Below, one piece after another: positions 17,314-26,154 of a stretch of 64,000 nucleotides of DNA. How positions within the stretch are numbered: position 1 is the stretch's first letter; every line of letters starts with the position of its first letter. The notes beneath the pieces were generated by a model. That model did not search any database. It saw only the letters and a program-made list of their open reading frames with translations, and was not told where the DNA came from. This DNA is from Acidovorax sp. (GTDB lineage: Bacteria > Pseudomonadota > Gammaproteobacteria > Burkholderiales > Burkholderiaceae_C): contig JAITLO010000006.1 in NCBI GenBank assembly GCA_031277855.1, forward strand, positions 62,001 to 126,000, given 5' to 3'. The position numbers and the translations under genes were made by a program.

Positions 17314-17327
17314 TTGACGTGGGTCAA
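17314..17327. promoter_or_regulatory. Crp/Fnr-like dyad upstream of chemoreceptor gene
   Basis: TTGACGTGGGTCAA is a perfect dyad (TTGAC-N4-GTCAA), one base per half-site away from the FNR box TTGAT-N4-ATCAA. It lies 146 nt before the chemoreceptor ATG. Confidence 0.4.
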
Positions 17328-17473
17328 GTGCCGCAGTGCGCCGAACGCTAGCCTTGAGATGAGGGAGCGGATGTTGCGCCAGACCGGGGGATGACACCCT
17401 GGCAGCGCAGACCTGGTACGTCGGCGAGGGGCTGGCGGGGACATATCGCTTTCGCACACAAGCACGAGGCGAT

Positions 17474-19630
17474 ATGCACATAGGACAACGATATTGGCGC
17501 CGGCAAGGGCTGGGCACCAAACTGGCCATCACCAACTTTGTCTGGGTCGCGGCCATTTTGGCGGCCCTGTTGCTGGGCATTGCCTGGAGCGTGTCACGGG
17601 TCATCCAGCACAAGGTACAGGCCGATCTGGAGCAGGGCGTGGCCATGCTGGGCCGCTTTGTGGAGGCCAATGACCGCGACCTGCGCCAGCGCACCCAGTT
17701 TCTGGCCGACAGCCTCAGTGCCAGCCTGGCCGGCCAGCTGACGCTGCAGGGTGAAGGCAGCCAGGCGCAGTTGCTGCTCAACGGCGAGCCACTGCAGGGC
17801 GACAACGCCCGTATCGAACGCTTTACACGCGCCACCGGCGCCGTGGCCACGGTGTTCGTCAAACAGGGCCAGGACTATTTGCGCGTGGCTTCGTCGCTGA
17901 AGACCGACAAGGGCCAGCCCGCCACGGGCACGCTGCTGGACCACCAGCACCCGGCCTATGCCGAGATCAACGCCGGCCGCAGCTATATGGGCCTGGCGAC
18001 CTTGTTCGGCCGCCAGTACATGGCCGAGTACCGCCCGCTCAAGGACGCCAGCGGCGCCACCGTGGGCATGGCCTTTGTGGGCCAGGACTTCTCGGAACTG
18101 CTGGCCAACCTCAAGACCTCCATCCGTGCGCTCCAGGTGGGTGATGGCGGCTATTACTACGTGTTGCGCAGTGATGGGCCTGCGGCCGGCACCCTGGTGG
18201 TCCACCCGGCCAAGGAAGGGCAGAGCATTCTGGAGTCCAAGGACAGCGATGGCCGTGCCTTCATCCGCGAGATCGTGGAGCGCAAGCAAGGGGTCATCAG
18301 CTACCCATGGGCCAATCCGGGCGAGCAGGAGCCGCGTGAAAAGCTGGCGGTCTTTGGCCAGTACGCACCCTGGAACTGGGTGTTTGTGGCCAGCGCCTAC
18401 AAGGACGAGGCAGTGGCCGAGACGCGCCGCCTGATCGGCATGTTCGCCGCCATGGGCCTGGGCGCCGTGCTGGTGCTGGCAGGGGTCTGGTGGCTGCTGC
18501 TGCGCCGCATGATTGTGCGCCCGCTGAATGAGGCCAGCCAGCTGGCACGTACCATTGCCGCAGGCGATCTGACGGTGAAGATTCCGCATGTGCGCCAGGA
18601 TGAAATCGGCCAGTTGCTGGACGCCATGAACCACACGGTGGACGGCCTCAGCAGCGTGGTGCGCACCGTGCAGACCCAGGCCGAGAGCGTGGCCATGGCC
18701 AGCGCCGAAATCGCCCAGGGCAATATGGACCTGGCCAGCCGCACCGAAAGCGAAGCCAGCGCGCTGGAAGAAACCGCCGCTGCCATGGAAGAGCTGGGTA
18801 GCACCGTGGCCCACAACGCCGACCATGCACGCACGGCCGACCAGCTGGCGCGCAGCGCCGAGCAAGTCGTCTCCGAAGGCGGGCTGGCCGTGCGCCAGGT
18901 GGTGCAGGCCATGCAGGGCATTGATGCCGGCAGCCGCAGGATTGCGGACATCACCGGCGTCATCGACGGCATCGCCTTCCAGACCAATATCCTGGCCCTG
19001 AACGCTGCCGTGGAAGCCGCCCGTGCCGGCGAGCATGGCCGTGGCTTTGCCGTGGTGGCCGGCGAGGTGCGGGCCCTGGCCCAGCGCTCTGCCGAAGCGG
19101 CCAAGGAAATCCAGCAGCTCATCAGCACCAGCGTGGCCGAGGTCAGCCAGGGCAACCACCGTGCCGCCCAGGCCGGCCAGACCATGGAGCAGGCCGTGAC
19201 CGAGATCCAGAAGGTGACCCAGCTGATCAGCAACATCAGCCACGCCAGCGCCGAGCAAAGCAGCGGCGTGGCCCAGGTGGGCGAGGCCGTAACCAATATG
19301 GACCAGACCACGCAGAAGAACGCTGCCCTGGTGGAGGAAATGGCCGGTGCCACGGCCAGTCTGCGTCAGCAGTCCGAAGAGCTGCTGCAGGCGGTGTCGG
19401 TGTTCCGCTTGCAAGGTGGCTCCGGCAATCGCTTTGCGGCCCGCACGGTCGCGCGACAGCAGGCAGCAGCGGTGATCCACAGCGCAGCTGCGGGGGCGCG
19501 CCAGAGCAGCACGGTGGCCAAGCCCGCCGCACCCGCTTTGGCGCCGGCAGCCGCAGCCAGCGCCCCGGCAGCGGCCCGCCCTGCAGCCGTCACGGCCACG
19601 GATGACAACGACGACTGGACCAGCTTCTGA
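17474..19630 (+). CDS. Methyl-accepting chemotaxis protein with periplasmic Cache domain
   Basis: Transmembrane chemoreceptor of 718 residues that feeds the CheA/CheW pathway. TM1 is at about 19-42. The periplasmic region (about 45-315, with [20 protein letters not shown] and [17 protein letters not shown]) fits a Cache_3-Cache_2 sensor. TM2 is at about 323-345, HAMP at about 347-400, and the signalling domain has the conserved tip [20 protein letters not shown]. After an Ala/Pro linker the protein ends in DWTSF, an xWxxF pentapeptide of the kind that tethers CheR/CheB. GAGG precedes the ATG. Ligand unknown. Confidence 0.93.
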   Translation: MHIGQRYWRRQGLGTKLAITNFVWVAAILAALLLGIAWSVSRVIQHKVQADLEQGVAMLGRFVEANDRDLRQRTQFLADSLSASLAGQLTLQGEGSQAQLLLNGEPLQGDNARIERFTRATGAVATVFVKQGQDYLRVASSLKTDKGQPATGTLLDHQHPAYAEINAGRSYMGLATLFGRQYMAEYRPLKDASGATVGMAFVGQDFSELLANLKTSIRALQVGDGGYYYVLRSDGPAAGTLVVHPAKEGQSILESKDSDGRAFIREIVERKQGVISYPWANPGEQEPREKLAVFGQYAPWNWVFVASAYKDEAVAETRRLIGMFAAMGLGAVLVLAGVWWLLLRRMIVRPLNEASQLARTIAAGDLTVKIPHVRQDEIGQLLDAMNHTVDGLSSVVRTVQTQAESVAMASAEIAQGNMDLASRTESEASALEETAAAMEELGSTVAHNADHARTADQLARSAEQVVSEGGLAVRQVVQAMQGIDAGSRRIADITGVIDGIAFQTNILALNAAVEAARAGEHGRGFAVVAGEVRALAQRSAEAAKEIQQLISTSVAEVSQGNHRAAQAGQTMEQAVTEIQKVTQLISNISHASAEQSSGVAQVGEAVTNMDQTTQKNAALVEEMAGATASLRQQSEELLQAVSVFRLQGGSGNRFAARTVARQQAAAVIHSAAAGARQSSTVAKPAAPALAPAAAASAPAAARPAAVTATDDNDDWTSF

Positions 19631-19728
19631 CCACAACCGTCGGAGGTCAGAGGCAGATCAGGGACAATGCCGCATCCCAACCAAGGGGGTGGCTGCGCAG
19701 GCAACCACCCCGCTTTTGATTGCAGAGC

Positions 19729-20214
19729 ATGAACATCTCCAAAGACACCGCTGTCACCATCACCTACAAAATCCACGCCCTGCTGCAAGGCGGTCTGGCC
19801 GGTCCGCTGCTGGACAAGGGCGATGTGGCCTATCTGCATGGTGGCTATGACAACATCTTTGCCAAAGTGGAAGCCGCGCTGGAAGGCAAGCAAAAAGGCG
19901 ATGCGCTGACCGTGGACCTGGCCATCGCAGACGCTTTTGGCGAACGCGACGAAAGCCTCAAGCGCACCATTCCCAAGGGCGAGTTCCCCGCCGGCGTGAA
20001 GGTGGGTGGTCAGCTGCGCGGCACCAATGACCAGGGCCTGCCCCAGATCTACAACGTGGTGAAGATCAAGGGCCCGGTGGTGCAGCTCGATGGCAACCAC
20101 CCCCTGGCCGGCCAGGCCCTGCGCTTTGCATGCACCGTGACCGAGGTGCGTGCGGCGTCGGAGGAAGAGATTTCCCACCGCCATGTCCACGGCGCCCACG
20201 GCCATAACCACTGA
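19729..20214 (+). CDS. slyD: SlyD-like FKBP-type peptidyl-prolyl isomerase
   Basis: A 161-residue cytoplasmic prolyl isomerase and chaperone. The split FKBP domain begins AVTITYKIHALLQGG and has GGYDNIFAKVEAALEGKQKGD. The insert-in-flap chaperone region lies at about 70-120, and a His-rich tail (HRHVHGAHGHNH) suits metal binding. An in-frame TTG lies 9 nt upstream, but the ATG preceded by GCAGAG is preferred. In other bacteria SlyD aids nickel delivery and folding; no hydrogenase genes are nearby. Confidence 0.9.
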   Translation: MNISKDTAVTITYKIHALLQGGLAGPLLDKGDVAYLHGGYDNIFAKVEAALEGKQKGDALTVDLAIADAFGERDESLKRTIPKGEFPAGVKVGGQLRGTNDQGLPQIYNVVKIKGPVVQLDGNHPLAGQALRFACTVTEVRAASEEEISHRHVHGAHGHNH

Positions 20215-20343
20215 TGGGAAGCCCGCTTCAGCACCGCTGATACGGCGTTGCAGGCCCTTGCCGTGGCGCTGCCACTGTCTGCGGACCTGCGCCTTGTCTC
20301 AGCGGCGCTGCAGCGGTCTCAACTCCCGGTGAATGCCGGCTCA

Positions 20344-20373
20344 CAAGCCGCCTTTTTGGGCGGCTTTGTTTTT
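20344..20373 (+). terminator. Rho-independent terminator after slyD
   Basis: AAGCCGCC/GGCGGCTT stem with a T-rich loop followed by TGTTTTT; 130 nt after the slyD stop and just before the convergent aldo-keto reductase end. Confidence 0.75.
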
Positions 20374-20387
20374 GCGGGGCTTGGAAC

Positions 20388-21515
20388 TCAAAGTCCCACG
20401 GTCATGAGTTCCGCATCGCTGTAGCGCTCTCCTGCGACCGCCTGAATAGGTAGCAATGCTTCGATGGCGGCCACGTCATCGCCAGAGAGCGCCATCGACA
20501 GGGCTCCCAGGTTTTCGTCGAGATGGCGCACGCTGCGCATTCCCGGGATGGGCACGATGTCGTTCCCCTTGGCTCTGAGCCAGGCCAAGGCGATTTGGGC
20601 GCTGCTGCACCCCTGTCGTTGACCATATTCAGCCAGCCGTTCCACCAAGGCCTGGTTGTGCACAAAGTTTGTGGGCTGAAAGCGCGGCAGTGCTTGGCGA
20701 AAATCTCCAGGGCCCAGGTGTGTGGCGTCGCGCGCCTGGCTGCTCAGCAGACCTCGGCAGAGCGGGGCATAAGGCACAAAGGCAATGCCCAGGGCGCGGC
20801 AGGTGGGCAGGATTTCGCTTTCGGGTCCGCGGCTGAACAGCGAATACTCGGTCTGCACCGCTGCCAGAGGGTGAATGCGGTGCGCTTGCCGGATGGTGGC
20901 CGGTGCCGCCTCGGAAAGACCTATGGCGCGCACCTTGCCTTCACGTACCAGGTCGGCCATGGTCCCCACCATGTCTTCGACAGGATGCTTGCGGTCTATG
21001 CGGTGGGCATAGAAAACGTCGATGTAATCCGTTTTGAGCCGGCGCAATGAGGCTTCGCATGCGCGCTTGACATAGTCGGGGCGATTGTCGAAATGCACGC
21101 CGTTTGCATCCCGCACGATGCCGAATTTGCTGGCCAGTACGATGCGATCACGCCGGCCCGTCAGCAGTGGTGCCAGCAGCTCCTCATTGGCGCCGCGTCC
21201 ATACATATCGGCAGTGTCAAAAAAGTTCACACCGCGCTCCAGTGCGGCATCCAGCGTGCGCTGGACCTCTGCTGCATCGGTAGGGCCGTAGAACTCAGAC
21301 ATGCCCATGCAGCCCACACCCAACGGCGACACGGTGATGTCGGAGCTGCCCAGGGGCAAACGGTCGCTCGCCTGCATGACAGTGCCTGGGTTGTTGAGCG
21401 TGTGAGGCGCTGGGATGGTCTGGGCGTGGCCGGTTGTGGACAGCATGCTTCCTGCGAGGGCATAGGCCCCCCATTCCAAAGCAGCACGGCGGTCGCGGAC
21501 AGCGGTGTGTGGCAT
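20388..21515 (-). CDS. Aldo-keto reductase with signal-like N-terminal extension
   Basis: A 375-residue NADPH-dependent aldo-keto reductase. The core begins LPLGSSDITVSPLGVGCMGMSEFYG. Catalytic residues are visible as D and Y in FFDTADMYGRG, K in LASKFG and H in DVFYAHRID. The first ~35 residues (RDRRAALEWGAYALAGSML, then GHAQ) look like a twin-arginine-type signal with a possible A-x-A-like cleavage site. A later ATG at 21377 would give an ordinary cytosolic form; the longer start is chosen because AAGGTG lies 8 nt upstream. It is divergent from a LysR gene. Confidence 0.85.
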   Translation of the reverse strand: MPHTAVRDRRAALEWGAYALAGSMLSTTGHAQTIPAPHTLNNPGTVMQASDRLPLGSSDITVSPLGVGCMGMSEFYGPTDAAEVQRTLDAALERGVNFFDTADMYGRGANEELLAPLLTGRRDRIVLASKFGIVRDANGVHFDNRPDYVKRACEASLRRLKTDYIDVFYAHRIDRKHPVEDMVGTMADLVREGKVRAIGLSEAAPATIRQAHRIHPLAAVQTEYSLFSRGPESEILPTCRALGIAFVPYAPLCRGLLSSQARDATHLGPGDFRQALPRFQPTNFVHNQALVERLAEYGQRQGCSSAQIALAWLRAKGNDIVPIPGMRSVRHLDENLGALSMALSGDDVAAIEALLPIQAVAGERYSDAELMTVGL

Positions 21516-21616
21516 GAAAATCACCTTGGTTCTGATAAAGAAGCCTCAGTGTGCGGTGCTACATTGTTCAGAAAAAGAGGCTTGCATTCGATGAAGTGCT
21601 GAGCCAAATTCATCAA

Positions 21617-22495
21617 ATGACTCCCAATCTACATGAGCTGGATGCCTTTGCCGCGGTCGCAAGGCTGCGCAGTTTTCGCAAGGCAGCCGAAGAGCGCGGT
21701 GTGTCCGCATCGGCGCTCAGCCACGCGCTGCGCGGGCTGGAAGAGCGGCTGGGTGTACGGCTTCTCCATCGCACAACGCGCAGCGTAACGCCCACCGAGG
21801 CCGGCCAGTTGTTGCTGGCGCGTTTGGCGCCTGCCTTACAGGATGTGGCCGAAGCACTGGGCGAACTCGCAGCCATGCAGGCCGAACCCACAGGTACGTT
21901 GCGCTTGAACGTGCCGCGCCCGGCGGCGCGGATTGTGCTGGGGCCGCTGCTGGCGCGGTTTGTCGCAGCCCATCCACGTGTGCAGATGGAGGTGGTAACG
22001 GATGACGGCTTGAGCGACATCGTGGGCGAGGGCTTTGATGCCGGCATCCGCTTTGGTGAGAGCCTGGCTGGCGACATGGTGGCAGTACCGCTGGGGTCGC
22101 TGCAGCGCTTTGTCATGGTGGCCTCACCCGCCTACCTGGCTGCCCGCGGAACGCCTCAGGCGCCGCGCGATCTGCTGGCGCATGCGTGTATTGGCCGCCG
22201 CTTTCCCAGTGGCCATCTCTACGCCTGGGAACTCCAGGCGGACGGCGAACCACTGTCGTTGGTGGTCCAAGGGCCTTTGGTTTTTGACGATGACATGCTG
22301 ATGATCCAGGCCGCTTGTGATGCTGCCGGTATCGCCTATGTTTACGCGTCACTGGTGCAGGAACAGCTGCAGAGCGGGAAGTTGGTGACGCTGCTGGATG
22401 CCTGGTGTGCGGCACCAAGCCGTTTCTATCTTTACTACCCCAGCCGCAAGAACCTGCCTTCGGCTTTGAAGGCCTTTGTGGAATTCACTCGCTAA
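21617..22495 (+). CDS. LysR-family transcriptional regulator (CrgA-like)
   Basis: A 292-residue LysR protein. The helix-turn-helix is at about 15-60 (RSFRKAAEERGVSASALSHAL, then LEERLGVRLLHRTTRSVTPT), and a substrate-binding domain follows from about 88. The pattern LLHRTTRSVTPTEAG is typical of the CrgA/DmlR-like group, whose members often sit beside the oxidoreductase they control. It is divergent from the aldo-keto reductase, which is the likely target. There is no clear ribosome-binding site before this ATG; longer in-frame GTG starts exist but precede the normal LysR N-terminus. Confidence 0.88.
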   Translation: MTPNLHELDAFAAVARLRSFRKAAEERGVSASALSHALRGLEERLGVRLLHRTTRSVTPTEAGQLLLARLAPALQDVAEALGELAAMQAEPTGTLRLNVPRPAARIVLGPLLARFVAAHPRVQMEVVTDDGLSDIVGEGFDAGIRFGESLAGDMVAVPLGSLQRFVMVASPAYLAARGTPQAPRDLLAHACIGRRFPSGHLYAWELQADGEPLSLVVQGPLVFDDDMLMIQAACDAAGIAYVYASLVQEQLQSGKLVTLLDAWCAAPSRFYLYYPSRKNLPSALKAFVEFTR

Positions 22496-22552
22496 AAAGT
22501 GAGCGTGCATAGCTTGGTATGGCTTTGTGTCGGACTCTGATGGGTTTGAAAC

Positions 22553-22581
22553 GGAGGCTGTATAAGCAACGACAGCTATGG
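22553..22581 (-). repeat. Intergenic repeat, family B (partial)
   Basis: The minus strand reads ACCATAGCTGTCGTTGCTTA and on to CAGCCTCC. It shares the ATAGCTG head of family B with a weakened stem and begins 3 nt after the stop of the amidotransferase gene. Confidence 0.45.
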
Positions 22582-22584
22582 TTT

Positions 22585-23457
22585 TTACTTGCTGCGCAGC
22601 AGCGCACGGCGCAGCATGCGGGCGGCGCGGTCGCGGATGCGGAAGGGGCTGTGGCTGATGGCGGGGCGGTGCTGGGCTTTGGCGCAGGCGGTCAAGAAAT
22701 CGTCCAGCAGCACGCGGTCGTCCAGGGTGCGGCCTTCGGGGTCGCGGAACTCGGGGTGCCATTGCGTGGCGGCGATATAGCTTTTGCCGCCTATGCGGCG
22801 GTGTATGGCTTCGGGAATGCGGTCGGGCAGGCTGAAGGCCTCCACATCAAAGCCTGGCGCCACGGTTTTGATGCCCTGGTGGTGGATGCTGTTGACCCGG
22901 GCGCGCGGCAGATTGGGGTAGAGCCGGTCCAGCCGGCTACCGGGCACGATGGCGATATCGTGCTGGTGCTTGTCGTAGGTTGCAGGGTTGCGGTGCTCTT
23001 GGGCGCCGGGCACCTGGGTGGCAATGTCCTGGTAGAGCGTGCCGCCAAAGGCCACGTTGATGAGCTGCAGGCCACGGCAGACGCCGAAGATGGGCTTGCC
23101 GGCCTGGGAAAATGCTTCGACCACGGCCATGTCGTACAGATCGCGCACGCGGTCACCCATCCATTCGGGCTTCAGCGGCTCCTCGCCATAGCTGCCGGGC
23201 CAGACATCGGCGCCGCCATGCATGACCACGCCATCCAGCCATTCGGCGTAATGGGCCAAGGTGACATCGCCCTGGGCCGTCTCGCCCGTGGGGCAGGGCA
23301 CCATCACCACCATGGCGCCGCTGGACATGATCCAGTGCGCAATCGATTGCTCCACGTACTGCAGTGTCTTGCCGGTGAACAGGGGACGGTAGGGATCGGC
23401 ATGGGAAAAACAGGCCGACAGGCCAATCTTGAGTCGGCGGGAGGCGGGCGCGTTCAT
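22585..23457 (-). CDS. Class I glutamine amidotransferase (peptidase C26; gamma-glutamyl-GABA hydrolase-like)
   Basis: A 290-residue hydrolase of the PuuD/YcjL group, which cleaves gamma-glutamyl amides such as gamma-glutamyl-GABA in putrescine catabolism. The nucleophile is C127 in FGVCRGLQLIN, with H234 and E236 in QWHPEFRDP completing the triad; MHGGADVWP is the family's substrate-side loop. TAAGG precedes the ATG. No other puu genes adjoin, so the substrate is inferred from the family. It is divergent from the HPF-like gene, with an FNR-type box between them. Confidence 0.85.
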   Translation of the reverse strand: MNAPASRRLKIGLSACFSHADPYRPLFTGKTLQYVEQSIAHWIMSSGAMVVMVPCPTGETAQGDVTLAHYAEWLDGVVMHGGADVWPGSYGEEPLKPEWMGDRVRDLYDMAVVEAFSQAGKPIFGVCRGLQLINVAFGGTLYQDIATQVPGAQEHRNPATYDKHQHDIAIVPGSRLDRLYPNLPRARVNSIHHQGIKTVAPGFDVEAFSLPDRIPEAIHRRIGGKSYIAATQWHPEFRDPEGRTLDDRVLLDDFLTACAKAQHRPAISHSPFRIRDRAARMLRRALLRSK

Positions 23458-23550
23458 GGCCTTACATGCTAGTGCGCCTGCGGCTTTTTGTGTACGAACG
23501 ATAGAGCAGTTACATGTAGGGGCTTGGGCCGAAAACAGGTCGGTCTAGGC

Positions 23551-23564
23551 TTGATACGCATCAA
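23551..23564. promoter_or_regulatory. FNR/ANR box
   Basis: TTGATACGCATCAA matches TTGAT-N4-ATCAA exactly. A CATTAT -10-like hexamer at 23616-23621 would put the box near -71 on the plus strand, a class I distance, for the HPF-like gene. The box is 87 bp upstream of the divergent amidotransferase gene. Confidence 0.7.
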
Positions 23565-23749
23565 AAACCCCGGGTGCCAGGTCGATGAAAGGGCGACAAG
23601 CGGGGTGAACTGGGGCATTATGGGTCTCAGCAGCACCGTCCGCATGGCCTTGCGGCAGCGCGGACGGTGGTCACTGTGCGGGGAGGTGGAACGGGTCCAC
23701 CACCCACTGCCACGCCAGGCCGTGGCATAAGGCAACAAGGAGGAAGCTG

Positions 23750-24112
23750 ATGCAAGTACAAGTTCATGCCGACGATTCCATCCAGGGCGGTGAATCGCTG
23801 GCCCAGTGGGCGCAAGAGGAAATCCACAACCGTCTGGCACGTCTGAAAGACTATGTGCAGCGCGTGGAGGTGTATCTCACCGGTGTCGACGCGCTCAAGA
23901 GCAATGGCGGTCCGGGCAAGAAATGCGTGCTCGAAACCCGGGCCAACGGCCGTCCGCCGATTGCGGTCAATGCCGAAGCCGAGAAAGTGCAGGAAGCCTT
24001 TTCTGCCGCCGTGGAAAAGCTGCTGCGCGCGGTAGAGACCGATCTGGGCAAGCTCAAGGACAAACACGGCCGTGAAAGTGTGCGCGGCGTGGAAGACCCT
24101 GCAGTGGGCTGA
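23750..24112 (+). CDS. HPF/RaiA-family ribosome-associated protein
   Basis: A 120-residue protein resembling ribosome hibernation factors, which bind the small subunit and block translation in stationary or starved cells. The beta-alpha-beta-beta-beta-alpha pattern is visible: MQVQVHADD, the helix ESLAQWAQEEIHNRLARLKD, RVEVYLTGVD, KKCVLETRANGR, PPIAVNAEAE, then VQEAFSAAVEKLLRAVE. Divergence from classic HPF is notable (KSNGGPGKKC in the loop). Excellent ribosome-binding site AAGGAGG. An FNR-type box upstream suggests low-oxygen induction. A terminator follows. Confidence 0.8.
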   Translation: MQVQVHADDSIQGGESLAQWAQEEIHNRLARLKDYVQRVEVYLTGVDALKSNGGPGKKCVLETRANGRPPIAVNAEAEKVQEAFSAAVEKLLRAVETDLGKLKDKHGRESVRGVEDPAVG

Positions 24113-24145
24113 TGCCCCGGCGGCTTGGGCCGCAGCAAGCCAACC

Positions 24146-24169
24146 AGCCACCTTGCGAGGTGGCTTTTT
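24146..24169 (+). terminator. Rho-independent terminator after the HPF-like gene
   Basis: AGCCACCT/AGGTGGCT perfect 8-bp stem with loop TGCG followed by TTTTTG. Confidence 0.85.
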
Positions 24170-24291
24170 GTTGTCTGCACATTTGCTTGCAAGACCGCTG
24201 CCGGTTTTGTGTCTCACAGGGCAGGCCCCGGGATAGAGTCAAGGCCCATCTTTCGCTGCCCGCAGCGGCGGCCTCAACAAGGAGACCACGC

Positions 24292-24564
24292 ATGAGCTAT
24301 TCCCCCACATCGATTCAGGAAGATGCAGACGACAGCACAGGCCTGCCGCCACGCTTTCAGGCCCGCATCGTGGGCCTGGTGCAGCATCGGGTGGGCGACG
24401 GGATGCTGGAGCCGATTCCGCAGAACCAGGAGGTGCAGGTGGACCTGGCCATTGCCAGCATGGTGCTGTCCTGGGTCAGTGATGCACAGCCCGTGACCGT
24501 GACGCTGGCGCGCGAGGAATTCCTGGAGTATGTGGACATCGGCGCCATCCAGATCCTGGGGTGA
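24292..24564 (+). CDS. Small acidic protein of unknown function
   Basis: A 90-residue protein not recognised as a named family. The first 20 residues are Ser/Asp-rich and probably disordered; residues 22-90 form a compact-looking domain with FQARIVGLVQHRVG, VDLAIASMVLSWV and VTVTLAREEFLEYV. It has no signal peptide, membrane segment or cysteine. The ribosome-binding site AAGGAGA 9 nt before the ATG is strong, which supports real expression. It is convergent with the CsaA-like gene, 20 nt apart. Confidence 0.65.
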   Translation: MSYSPTSIQEDADDSTGLPPRFQARIVGLVQHRVGDGMLEPIPQNQEVQVDLAIASMVLSWVSDAQPVTVTLAREEFLEYVDIGAIQILG

Positions 24565-24584
24565 TGCCAGGCAACGCCTGAGCG

Positions 24585-24956
24585 TCAGAGCAGCTTGGTA
24601 CCCAGCGGCACATCCTGGTCGGGCACGCACAGGGCCACATGGCCGTCGGCATTGTGAAAGCCCGTAACCAAGCATTCGGACTGTATCGGGCCGATCTGCT
24701 TTTTGGGAAAGTTCAGTACCGCCACCACCAGCCGGCCCACCAAGGACTCGGGGGTGTAGAGCTGGGTGATCTGGGCGCTGGACTTGCGCAGACCCAGCGC
24801 GGGGCCAAAGTCCACTTGCAAAATGTAGGCAGGGCGGCGCGCTTCCTTGAAGACTTCGGCCGCCACAATGCGGCCTACGCGCAGTTCCACTTGCAGAAAA
24901 TCGTCAAAACCAATGGTGGGGTGCAGGTCGGGAGAGGTTGTCATGGCGTCCATCAT
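24585..24956 (-). CDS. csaA: CsaA-like tRNA-binding-domain protein
   Basis: A 123-residue protein consisting almost wholly of an OB-fold tRNA-binding domain of the CsaA/YgjH/MetG-C type: FLQVELRVGRIVAAEVF, PAYILQVDFGPALG, KSSAQITQLYTPESLVGR, VVAVLNFPKKQIG and ECLVTGF follow the family order. CsaA was described as an export chaperone in Bacillus, and the fold binds tRNA; the role here is not known. The start could be the first of two adjacent ATGs or an ATG four codons later. Confidence 0.85.
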   Translation of the reverse strand: MMDAMTTSPDLHPTIGFDDFLQVELRVGRIVAAEVFKEARRPAYILQVDFGPALGLRKSSAQITQLYTPESLVGRLVVAVLNFPKKQIGPIQSECLVTGFHNADGHVALCVPDQDVPLGTKLL

Positions 24957-25037
24957 GCAACGGGATGCATGGGGTAAATGTCGCGCAACACTGGTGCTGT
25001 GTCAGCAGCGGGCGTGGCAGCGGCTCGGTTGATTTGG

Positions 25038-25058
25038 TTGTTTGCACATGGCAAACAA
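25038..25058. promoter_or_regulatory. Operator-like dyad between csaA and a Bug gene
   Basis: TTGTTTGC-ACATG-GCAAACAA is a perfect 8-bp inverted repeat in the divergent intergenic region, 124 nt before the Bug ATG. It has no T tract, so an operator is likelier than a terminator. No regulator gene is adjacent. Confidence 0.45.
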
Positions 25059-25181
25059 TTGGTTGGTTTTGGCGCGGTAGCTGGTGAGAATTTGCAGCTT
25101 GCACCTCCTGCCGCGCATGAAGCGTTCACCGCCATCGCGTCGCGCAGCCGGGTGTTTGATGGTCTGCTCTCCCGATTCGCA

Positions 25182-26147
25182 ATGCTCTTCTTCCCCCTTC
25201 TTCGCCGTTCCCTGCTGGCCGCTGTCGTGGCTGCTTCCTTTGTCCCTTCGACCCAGGCCCAGCGCCTGATCCGCATCGTTGTGCCTTTCGGGGCCGGTGC
25301 TACGCAAGACACCGTGGCCCGCACCTTCAGCAACGAGCTGGGCCAGGCCCTGGGCGCCACTGTGGTGGTGGAAAACCGCGCCGGTGCCGGCGGCAGCGTG
25401 GGCACGGCCCAGGTGGTCAAGTCCGCCCCGGATGGCAACACCCTGGTGCTGGCCGCAGCCAGCCACAACCTCGCAGGCCATTTGTACGCCAAGATGCCCT
25501 ATGACCCGGCCAAGGATTTTGTTGGCGTCTCCTTTCTGGGCCGCACAGGCTATGTGGTAGGCGTGCCCAGCAGCAGTGGTATTGCATCCCTGCAAGCCCT
25601 GTTGCAGCGTGCCAAGGCCCAGCCCGGCACGCTGAACTACGCCTCGGCCGGCAATGGCAGTGCCTCTCACCTGGCCAGTGCCCTGCTGGCGTCTCAGGCC
25701 GGCGTGCAGTTGCAGCATATCCCCATGAAGTCCACCGGCGACGCCACCACCGAGCTGCTGGCGGGGCGTGTGCAGCTGGTCACTGGCGCCACCATCGGCA
25801 TGCTGGCCTTTGAGAAAGATCCGCGTGTGAAGCTGCTGGCCTATTCGGGTGCGCAGCGCTCGCGCTTTCTGCCCGATGTGCCTACCGTGGCCGAGGCAGG
25901 TGTGCCCGGCTATGCCTTTGATTCCTGGTTGGGTTTGCTGGCGCCGGCCGGCACACCTGCAGCTGAGGTGGAGCGCATCAACGCTGCGGTGCGCAAGGTG
26001 CTGGCCGAGCCGGAGGTGCAAGAGCGCCTGGCCCGTGTGGGGGTGGAGGCGGGTACGCTGCCGGTCAAAGACTTCCAGCAACTGCTGCGCGATGACTGGG
26101 CCGCATCGGCCCGTGTGGTCAAGGCAGCTGGCGTGCGCATCGAATAA
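25182..26147 (+). CDS. Bug-family (TctC-like) periplasmic solute-binding protein
   Basis: A 321-residue extracytoplasmic binding protein. The signal peptide (about 1-26) has LLRRSLLAAVVAASF and ends TQA|Q. Family loops follow: IVVPFGAGATQDTV, NRAGAGGSVGTAQ, YDPAKDFVGV and DVPTVAEAGVPG. It replaces the usual PPGG/AGGP loop by GAGA, which may affect the ligand. There is no strong ribosome-binding site. Convergent with the next membrane-protein gene (7 nt between stops). No transport-channel genes adjoin; ligand unknown. Confidence 0.88.
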   Translation: MLFFPLLRRSLLAAVVAASFVPSTQAQRLIRIVVPFGAGATQDTVARTFSNELGQALGATVVVENRAGAGGSVGTAQVVKSAPDGNTLVLAAASHNLAGHLYAKMPYDPAKDFVGVSFLGRTGYVVGVPSSSGIASLQALLQRAKAQPGTLNYASAGNGSASHLASALLASQAGVQLQHIPMKSTGDATTELLAGRVQLVTGATIGMLAFEKDPRVKLLAYSGAQRSRFLPDVPTVAEAGVPGYAFDSWLGLLAPAGTPAAEVERINAAVRKVLAEPEVQERLARVGVEAGTLPVKDFQQLLRDDWAASARVVKAAGVRIE

Positions 26148-26154
26148 GCGCTGC

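Noticed and set aside
17594..19636. Long minus-strand frame opposite the Cache chemoreceptor
   Set aside because: The antisense translation is His/Gly-rich with no recognisable family; the plus-strand chemoreceptor is complete.
23458..23749. Small gene between the amidotransferase and HPF-like genes
   Set aside because: No frame has both a ribosome-binding site and sensible composition; the region is better explained as regulatory, with an FNR box.
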